Of a stretch of 11,587 nt of DNA, positions 6,867 to 11,587 are shown one piece after another (position 1 is the first letter of the stretch; each line of letters begins with the position of its first letter). The notes under the pieces were generated by a model. The model saw only the letters and a program-made list of their open reading frames with translations. It ran no database searches and had not been told where the DNA came from. This DNA comes from DASSUW01 sp035706585 (GTDB lineage: Bacteria; Actinomycetota; Thermoleophilia; Solirubrobacterales; Solirubrobacteraceae), in NCBI GenBank assembly GCA_035706585.1, contig DASSUW010000404.1, forward strand, positions 1 through 11,587, given 5' to 3'. The position numbers and the translations under genes are program-made.

Positions 6867-8177
6867 TTACGAAGGGTCCAGCTCGAACACCACGCCGCCG
6901 AGCTCGACGTCGTCGCCCGGTTCGAACCCCTTCGCCTCCAGCGCGGCGATCACGCCCATGCGGCGGAGGCGGTTCTCGACGTGCGCGAGCGCCTCGTCGT
7001 TCTCCAGGTCGTGGCGGGCGATCAGGCGGTCGACCGCCTCGCCGGTGACGCGGAACGCGCCGTCGCCGGTGCGCTCGACCTCGAACGCGCGCCCGCGGGC
7101 GGGCCGGAAGACCTGGAACTCGGCGACCTCGTCCTCGCCGGCGTCCTCCGGGACCGGCTCGGCGACCGGGACGCGCCGCAGCAGCTCGCGCCGCAGCTCG
7201 TCGAGGCCGTCGCCGGTCGCGGCGGAGGTCACGAGAACCGGGACGTCGTCGGCGAGCGGGGACGCATCGGGCCGGGCGAGGCGGTCAGCCCACGCCCCGG
7301 CGGCGGCCGCGGCGGTCTCGGGCGGCACGAGGTCGGCCTTCGACAGCGCGAGGATCCGCGGCAGCTCGGCCAGGCGCGGATCGTGCTCGGCGAGCTCGCG
7401 CTCGATCACCGCATGGTTCTCCACCGGGTCGGACCCGTCGAGCGGCGCGAGGTCGAGCACGTGGACGAGCAGGCGCGTGCGCTCGACGTGCGCGAGGAAG
7501 TCGTGCCCGAGCCCGAGCCCCTCGCTGGCGCCCTCGATCAGCCCGGGGATGTCGGCGACGACAAGCTGCCGATCATCGGCGTCGACGGTGCCCAGGACGG
7601 GCTCGAGCGTCGTGAACGGGTACGCCGCGACCTTCGGCTGCGCCCGCGTCAGCCGTGCGAGCAGCGACGACTTGCCGGCGTTCGGAAGCCCGACCAGGCC
7701 GACGTCCGCCAGCAGCTTGAGGTGCAGTTCGACGCGCCCCTCCTCCCCTGGCAGGCCCCGCTCCGCGAGCCGCGGCGTCTGCCGCGTCGGGCCCTTGAAG
7801 TGGGTGTTCCCGCGGCCACCCGCCCCGCCGCGCGCGATCGTGACCTCCTGCCCGGGGCGCACGAGGTCGTAGCGGGTGCCGTCCCAGCGCTCGACCTGCG
7901 TGCCGGGCGGAACCTTGACGATCATCGGCTCGCCGTCGGCCCCGTGCATCTGCTTGCCGAGCCCGTGGCCGCCGCGCGGCGCCCGGAAGTGCGCGCGCCG
8001 GCGGAACGACTGCAGGTCGCGCAGCGAGTCGTCGCAGCGCAGGATCACGTCACCGCCGCGGCCGCCGTCGCCGCCGTCCGGGCCGCCCTTGGGCACGTGG
8101 GCCTCGCGACGGAACGACAGCGCGCCGTTGCCGCCGGCTCCGGCTCGCACTTCCAGGTGGGCGCGGTCGGTGAACAC
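6867..8177 (-). CDS. obgE: GTPase Obg/CgtA
   Basis: Obg is an essential GTPase involved in late large-subunit ribosome assembly and stress control. It has 436 residues. The glycine-rich Obg fold occupies about 1-155 (GAGGNGALSFRRE, GGPDGGDGGRGGDV). The G domain has G1 GLPNAGKS (163-170), G2 PFTT (187-190), G3 DIPGLIEGA (209-217) and G5 TSAATGDG (317-324). The OCT domain covers about 350-433. The G4 element reads LSKAD (278-282), with serine replacing the usual asparagine of NKxD. The frame is open far upstream, but homology begins at the GTG at 8177, which has TACCGT seven nt before it and no good Shine-Dalgarno. The longer reading is rejected. obgE is normally next to rpmA; here two plus-strand genes separate them. 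Confidence 0.96.
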   Translation of the reverse strand: MFTDRAHLEVRAGAGGNGALSFRREAHVPKGGPDGGDGGRGGDVILRCDDSLRDLQSFRRRAHFRAPRGGHGLGKQMHGADGEPMIVKVPPGTQVERWDGTRYDLVRPGQEVTIARGGAGGRGNTHFKGPTRQTPRLAERGLPGEEGRVELHLKLLADVGLVGLPNAGKSSLLARLTRAQPKVAAYPFTTLEPVLGTVDADDRQLVVADIPGLIEGASEGLGLGHDFLAHVERTRLLVHVLDLAPLDGSDPVENHAVIERELAEHDPRLAELPRILALSKADLVPPETAAAAAGAWADRLARPDASPLADDVPVLVTSAATGDGLDELRRELLRRVPVAEPVPEDAGEDEVAEFQVFRPARGRAFEVERTGDGAFRVTGEAVDRLIARHDLENDEALAHVENRLRRMGVIAALEAKGFEPGDDVELGGVVFELDPS

Positions 8178-8181
8178 GTCC

Positions 8182-8192
8182 CGTACGGTACG
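8182..8192. promoter_or_regulatory. Shared palindromic -10 region between obgE and the dehydrogenase gene
   Basis: CGTAC-G-GTACG lies in the 18-bp gap between divergent start codons. On the plus strand TACGGT (8184-8189) is followed by six nt and ATG 8196. On the minus strand TACCGT (8190-8185) is followed by seven nt and GTG 8177. Both fit TANNNT at leaderless spacing. Neither side has an obvious -35. Promoter function is inferred from position and symmetry. Confidence 0.5.
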
Positions 8193-8195
8193 ACG

Positions 8196-8870
8196 ATGGC
8201 AAAGGTCTTCCTGATCACCGGCGCCAGCACCGGCATCGGCGCCGCCACCGCCCGTCACGCCGCGCAGGCCGGCTACGAGGTCGTGCTCGCCGCACGCTCC
8301 GAGGACAGGCTGCAGGTGCTGGCGGACGAGGTCGGCGGTCTCGCCGTCCGCTGCGACGTCACCGAGTGGGACGACCAGCAGGCGCTCGTGCAGCGGGCGC
8401 TCGACCACTACGGGCGGATCGACGTCGCGTTCGCCAACGCGGGCTTCGGCGGCGCGCGCGGATTCGACAAGGACGACGTCGACCACTGGAAGCGCATGGT
8501 GCTGACGAACGTCTACGGCTGCGCGCTCACGATCCGGGCGACGATGCCGGCGCTGACGCAGTCCAGGGGCCACCTGCTGCTCACGAGCTCGGTCGCCGGC
8601 CGCCGCGCGCTGCCCGGCTCGCTGTACAGCGCGACCAAGCACGCGGTCACGGCGATGGGCGAGGCCGCGCGACTGGACTACAACGACACCGGAGTGCGGG
8701 TGACGCTGATCGAGCCCGGCGCCGTCGACACGCCGTTCTTCGACAACCCGCCGGAGATCCGGGCGCTCGACGACGACGACATCGCCCGCGCGGTGATGTT
8801 CGCGGTCTCGCAGCCGCCGCACGTCGACGTGAACGAGATCCTCATCCGGCCGACGGCGCAGCCGACGTAA
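8196..8870 (+). CDS. Short-chain dehydrogenase/reductase (classical SDR)
   Basis: This is a 224-residue NAD(P)-dependent oxidoreductase. The cofactor motif TGASTGIG is at 8-15. Arg34 after the second strand (LAARSEDRL) suggests a preference for NADPH. NAG is at 81-83 and the structural Asn at 105. The catalytic Ser (131/132) in TSSVAG and Tyr144-Ser-Ala-Thr-Lys148 complete the triad, and PGAVDTPF (174-181) is the usual cofactor-contacting segment. The substrate cannot be told from sequence. The ATG is chosen because homology starts there and TACGGT lies six nt upstream. It reads divergently from obgE, and a DipZ-like gene starts 35 nt after its stop. The pair may form a redox unit, but nothing proves a functional link. 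Confidence 0.93.
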   Translation: MAKVFLITGASTGIGAATARHAAQAGYEVVLAARSEDRLQVLADEVGGLAVRCDVTEWDDQQALVQRALDHYGRIDVAFANAGFGGARGFDKDDVDHWKRMVLTNVYGCALTIRATMPALTQSRGHLLLTSSVAGRRALPGSLYSATKHAVTAMGEAARLDYNDTGVRVTLIEPGAVDTPFFDNPPEIRALDDDDIARAVMFAVSQPPHVDVNEILIRPTAQPT

Positions 8871-8893
8871 TCAAGCTGTAACGCCACCCGGCC

Positions 8894-8899
8894 TACGGT
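8894..8899 (+). promoter_or_regulatory. Putative -10 element of the DipZ-like gene
   Basis: TACGGT, the same hexamer as before the dehydrogenase gene, ends six nt before GTG 8906. The spacing again predicts a leaderless transcript. The gene could additionally be read through from the dehydrogenase 35 nt upstream. Confidence 0.4.
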
Positions 8900-8905
8900 T
8901 ACCGC

Positions 8906-10525
8906 GTGGCGTTGCTGCTGCTGTTCGCCCTGGTCGCCGGTGCCGGCACGGCACTCTCGCCGTGCGTGCTGCCGGTCCTGCCGGCGCTGCTGTCGGCGAG
9001 CGCGACCGGGGGCCGGCGGCGGCCGCTCGGGATCGTGCTCGGCCTGGCGGTGACGTTCACGATCACGATCGTCGGGCTCGCCGAGGTCGTCGACGGCGTC
9101 GGGCTCGGCGACGGGTCGCTGCGCTCGCTCGCGGTCGTCGTCCTGCTCGGCTTCGGCGTCCTGCTGCTCGTGCCGCCGCTGACCGACCGCGTCGAGGCGC
9201 TGCTGTCGCCGCTGATCCGCCTGGGCCCGAAGACGACCGGCGACGGCTTCCTCAGCGGGCTGCTCGTCGGCGCCGCGCTCGGCTTCGTCTACGCGCCGTG
9301 CGCCGGGCCGATCCTCGCCGCGGTGATCTCGGTCAGCGCCGCGTCCGGCGAGACGGTCGCCGTCGCGGTCGCCTATGCCGTCGGGTCGGCGGCGGCGCTG
9401 CTCGCGCTCAGCCTCGTCGGCCGCCGGCTGCTCGACCGCTTCCGCGGCCCCGCGCTGCAGCGCGTGATGGGCGTCGTGATGGTCGTCACCGCGCTGGCGA
9501 TCGCCACCGACCGCGACGTCGCGTTCCAGAACACGATCGCCGACGACCTCCCGGCCTGGGTCGTCAACCCGACCGGTGACATCGAGCGGTCGGACGCGGT
9601 CGCCAAGCGGCTCGACGATCTGCGCGGCCCGTCGCGGTTCGCCGCCTCCGGCGACGGCCTGCCGGAGCTCGGCGCGGCGCCCGAGTTCGCGGGCGTCACG
9701 CGCTGGCTGAACGCGAAGCCGCTCAGCCTGGCGAGCCTGCGCGGCCGCGTCGTGCTGATCGACTTCTGGACCTACACGTGCATCAACTGCCTGCGCACGC
9801 TGCCGTACCTGCGCGCCTGGGACGAGCGCTACCGCGACCGCGGCCTGACGATCGTCGGCGTCCACACGCCCGAGTTCGAGTTCGAGAAGGACACCGCCAA
9901 CGTCGAGGCGGCGATCGCGCGCAACCACCTGCGCTACGCGGTCGCGCAGGACAACGACTACGGCACCTGGAACGCGTGGGGCAACCAGTACTGGCCTGCC
10001 AAGTACCTGATCGACGCCAAGGGCCAGGTCCGCTACGTGCACTTCGGCGAGGGCGACTACGACAAGACCGAGGCGGCGATCCGCTCGCTGCTGCCAGACC
10101 CCGGCAGGCGCGTCGGCCACCAGCCCGGCGAGGTGCCCGGGGACGCGACGCCGGAGACCTACCTCGGCGCCGCCCGCGCGCAGGGCTGGGAGCCGGCCGT
10201 CACGCCCGGCACGCACGACTACCCGGGCATCAGCCGGCTGGACGCCGACCGCTTTGCCCTCGGCGGGCGCTGGAAGGTCGACGACGAGTCGGCGACCGCG
10301 GTGAGCGACGCCACGCTGCGCGCGCGTGTGCACGGCAAGTCCGTCTACCTCGTGCTCGGCTCCAGCGGGCGCGTCGAGGTCACGGTCGACGGGCGGCGGG
10401 AGAAGACCGTCGTGGTGGACGGCCAGCGCCTTTACGAGCTGATGCGACGCCCGCGCGCCGGCGAGCACGAGCTGCTGCTGCGCTTCGACCCGGGCGTCGC
10501 CGGCTATGCGTTCACATTCGGCTAG
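8906..10525 (+). CDS. DipZ-like CcdA-thioredoxin fusion protein
   Basis: A membrane protein probably carrying reducing equivalents from cytoplasmic thioredoxin to the outside. Residues 1-200 form a CcdA/DsbD-type transmembrane domain of about six helices; its redox cysteines are C20 in LSPCVLP and C132 in YAPCAGP. A linker (about 201-260) leads to an extracytoplasmic TlpA/thioredoxin-like domain with the CINC active site (292-295) in FWTYTCINCLRTLP, followed by VGVHTPEF and an NQYWPAKYLID segment containing the cis-Pro region. Residues from about 410 form a beta-rich C-terminal domain like PF17991, beginning TPETYLGAARA. The same order occurs in Mycobacterium tuberculosis DipZ, which is longer (about 695 residues by memory). 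GTG 8906 follows TACGGT at leaderless spacing. The stop codon abuts that of convergent rpmA. The physiological substrate is unknown. Confidence 0.92.
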   Translation: MALLLLFALVAGAGTALSPCVLPVLPALLSASATGGRRRPLGIVLGLAVTFTITIVGLAEVVDGVGLGDGSLRSLAVVVLLGFGVLLLVPPLTDRVEALLSPLIRLGPKTTGDGFLSGLLVGAALGFVYAPCAGPILAAVISVSAASGETVAVAVAYAVGSAAALLALSLVGRRLLDRFRGPALQRVMGVVMVVTALAIATDRDVAFQNTIADDLPAWVVNPTGDIERSDAVAKRLDDLRGPSRFAASGDGLPELGAAPEFAGVTRWLNAKPLSLASLRGRVVLIDFWTYTCINCLRTLPYLRAWDERYRDRGLTIVGVHTPEFEFEKDTANVEAAIARNHLRYAVAQDNDYGTWNAWGNQYWPAKYLIDAKGQVRYVHFGEGDYDKTEAAIRSLLPDPGRRVGHQPGEVPGDATPETYLGAARAQGWEPAVTPGTHDYPGISRLDADRFALGGRWKVDDESATAVSDATLRARVHGKSVYLVLGSSGRVEVTVDGRREKTVVVDGQRLYELMRRPRAGEHELLLRFDPGVAGYAFTFG

Positions 10526-10783
10526 CTAGTCGGCGACCGGCTCGACGCTGATCACGCGGCCGCGGCGGCCGGTCTTGAAGACCACGACGCCGGGCGCCTT
10601 CGCGTAGATCGTGTCGTCCTTGCCGATGCCGGTGCCGTCACCGGGCTTGAACTTCGTGCCGCGCTGGCGAACGATGATCTCGCCGCCGGTCACGGCCTCG
10701 CCGGCGAACACCTTCACGCCGAGGCGCTTGGCGTTCGAGTCGCGACCGTTGCGGCTGGATCCGAGGCCTTTCTTGTGTGCCAT
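10526..10783 (-). CDS. rpmA: 50S ribosomal protein L27
   Basis: L27 lies near the peptidyl-transferase centre, where its N-terminus reaches toward the P-site tRNA. The 85-residue protein starts MAHKKGLGSSRNGRDS, the normal mature N-terminus without the cleavable extension seen in Firmicutes. It carries the family core GGEIIVRQRGTKFKPG (34-49) and GKDDTIYAKAPGVVVF (54-69). It starts eight nt after the rplU stop and is surely in one operon with it. Its stop codon directly abuts the stop of the convergent DipZ-like gene, so there is no room for a terminator between them. obgE, the usual next gene, is displaced by about 2.3 kb. Confidence 0.98.
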   Translation of the reverse strand: MAHKKGLGSSRNGRDSNAKRLGVKVFAGEAVTGGEIIVRQRGTKFKPGDGTGIGKDDTIYAKAPGVVVFKTGRRGRVISVEPVAD

Positions 10784-10791
10784 GTGAGTCG

Positions 10792-11103
10792 CTACTTCCC
10801 GATCTTGGTGATCTTGAGGCGGGTGAGCTCCTGGCGGTGGCCCGTGCGCCGGCGGTAGCCGCGCTTGGGCTTGAACTTGAACACCCGCAGCTTCTTGCCG
10901 CGCTCGTGGCCGACGATCTCGGCCTTCACGGGCGACTTGGCGAGCTTGGCGGCGTCGAGCACGGGATCGCCGTCGCCCGCGAGCAGCAGCGGCGTGAGAT
11001 CGATCGTCGCGCCCGGCTCGTCGGGCAGGCGCTCGACCAGGAGGGTCTGGCCCTCCTCGACGCGGTACTGCTTTCCGCCTGTCTTGATGACTGCGTAGGA
11101 CAT
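10792..11103 (-). CDS. rplU: 50S ribosomal protein L21
   Basis: L21 is an early-assembling large-subunit protein that binds 23S rRNA. The 103-residue sequence shows MSYAVIKTGGKQYRVEEGQ at the N-terminus and the rRNA-binding KPKRGYRRRTGHRQ segment (78-91) followed by TRLKITKI, all typical. The ATG lies nine nt after the stop of the charged upstream gene. GGAG inside that gene is 12 nt away, slightly far for a strong ribosome binding site, so coupling to upstream translation is likely. It forms the rplU-rpmA operon. Confidence 0.98.
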   Translation of the reverse strand: MSYAVIKTGGKQYRVEEGQTLLVERLPDEPGATIDLTPLLLAGDGDPVLDAAKLAKSPVKAEIVGHERGKKLRVFKFKPKRGYRRRTGHRQELTRLKITKIGK

Positions 11104-11112
11104 GTCAGTGAC

Positions 11113-11587
11113 TCACTCCGAACCGTCGGCGTCGGCCGAGGCCTTCGCGCGCGAACGGCGCCGTCCGCCTCTGCGGCCGCGGCGCCGAGGGCGAGAGGAT
11201 AGCGCGTCGCCGTCCTCGCTCGCGTCGTCTGCGGCGGCCGGAGCGGTGCCCGCGTCAGGCGATTCCTCCTCGGTCAGCGCCTTGACGGCATCGGCCTCGA
11301 CGCCCGCGCCGTCCTCGTCCGCCTTCGCGCGCCGGCGACGGCGCCCGCGCGGCTTGGCGTCGCCCCCCGCGTCGTCGGTCGCGGCGCGCGACGCCTTCGC
11401 GGCGGGCACGGGCTCGGGCGGCTCCTCGTCGGCCTTCTTGCGGCGCGAGCGGCTGCGCTTGGGCTTGGCCTCCTCCTCCTTGGCGGCGGCCGCCTCCTCG
11501 CGCGCCTTGCGCGCCGCGGCGCCGCGCTTGGCGGCGGCCGAACGGCGGGCGCGCTCGTCGGCCATCGCGCGCTCCGTGGCGCGCTCC
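11113..11587 (-). CDS. Charged C-terminal tail, probably of an RNase E/G-family protein (start lies outside the window)
   Basis: The frame is open from the right edge (visible as ERATERAMADERARR) to TGA at 11113-11115, giving 157 visible codons before the stop. An internal ATG at 11565 exists, but nothing marks it as the true start. The sequence is low-complexity: an alanine/charged helix, then three arginine/lysine clusters separated by acidic Asp/Glu-rich linkers. Counted from the ATG at 11565, the clusters are at 34-44, 71-81 and 125-141. No catalytic domain is visible. Identity is inferred from position: Rne/Rng genes commonly precede rplU in actinobacteria and end in such disordered, RNA-binding, basic tails. 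It could instead be another nucleic-acid-binding protein. Confidence 0.55.
   Translation of the reverse strand, partial: ERATERAMADERARRSAAAKRGAAARKAREEAAAAKEEEAKPKRSRSRRKKADEEPPEPVPAAKASRAATDDAGGDAKPRGRRRRRAKADEDGAGVEADAVKALTEEESPDAGTAPAAADDASEDGDALSSRPRRRGRRGGRRRSRAKASADADGSE

Noticed and set aside
3394..7048. Long plus-strand frames opposite rsfS, nadD, proA and proB (276, 415 and 420 codons)
   Set aside because: All are shadows of well-identified minus-strand genes with intact catalytic motifs.
6834..8195. N-terminal extension of the SDR frame across obgE
   Set aside because: It is antisense to obgE and has no recognisable domain. The Rossmann motif begins just after the ATG at 8196.
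8178..8822. Extension of the obgE frame upstream of the GTG at 8177
   Set aside because: The extra 215 codons are antisense to the SDR gene, have low-complexity composition, and Obg homology begins exactly at the GTG.
8678..10468. 596-codon minus-strand frame opposite the DipZ-like gene
   Set aside because: Composition is typical of a shadow frame, and the plus strand carries clear CcdA, thioredoxin and C-terminal domains.

Overview
The window is GC-rich chromosomal DNA from a bacterium, most likely an actinomycete of the Thermoleophilia/Solirubrobacterales type. That placement is inferred from four things: the base composition, the block rplU-rpmA...obgE-proB-proA-nadD-rsfS, many start codons with a TANNNT -10 element 6-9 nt upstream and no Shine-Dalgarno, and a small PD-(D/E)XK gene running into a tRNA. 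The sequence does not prove the taxon. Most of the window is core housekeeping DNA. The accessory interest lies in 2706-3290, 5603-5761 and 8178-10525.

Layout from left to right. Positions 1-218 (-) hold the N-terminal part of a TIGR00725/LOG-type nucleotide-binding protein, directly downstream of leuS (228-2705, -). A 70-bp divergent gap with a perfect LexA-type box follows. It leads into a small PD-(D/E)XK endonuclease-like gene (2776-3078, +) that ends at an in-frame amber codon. Past this amber codon the same frame stays open through the whole tRNA-Ala(GGC) gene (3184-3256) and stops inside the tRNA's terminator (3267-3290). Convergent to this is the unit proA-nadD-rsfS (5602 down to 3397, -), whose genes overlap by 1 and 4 nt. 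Upstream of proA is a 159-nt gap with a 45-bp nested palindrome and a probable proA promoter. Then come proB (5762-6853, -) and obgE (6867-8177, -), 13 nt apart.

obgE and a plus-strand short-chain dehydrogenase (8196-8870) diverge from an 18-bp gap. The gap contains an 11-bp palindrome that supplies a -10 element on each strand. The dehydrogenase is followed by a DipZ-like CcdA-thioredoxin fusion (8906-10525, +), whose stop codon abuts the stop codon of rpmA (10526-10783, -). rplU (10792-11103, -) and the C-terminal tail of a large charged protein (11113-11587, -, probably an RNase E/G) complete the right end.

The minus-strand core genes serve translation and ribosome assembly (LeuRS, L21, L27, Obg, RsfS, tRNA-Ala), proline synthesis (ProB, ProA) and NAD synthesis (NadD). 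The two plus-strand genes at 8196-10525 look like a redox pair inserted between rpmA and obgE, which are usually neighbours. This arrangement would force obgE to use its own promoter. The most unusual element is the PD-(D/E)XK/tRNA-Ala overlap with its amber codon and possible SOS control.
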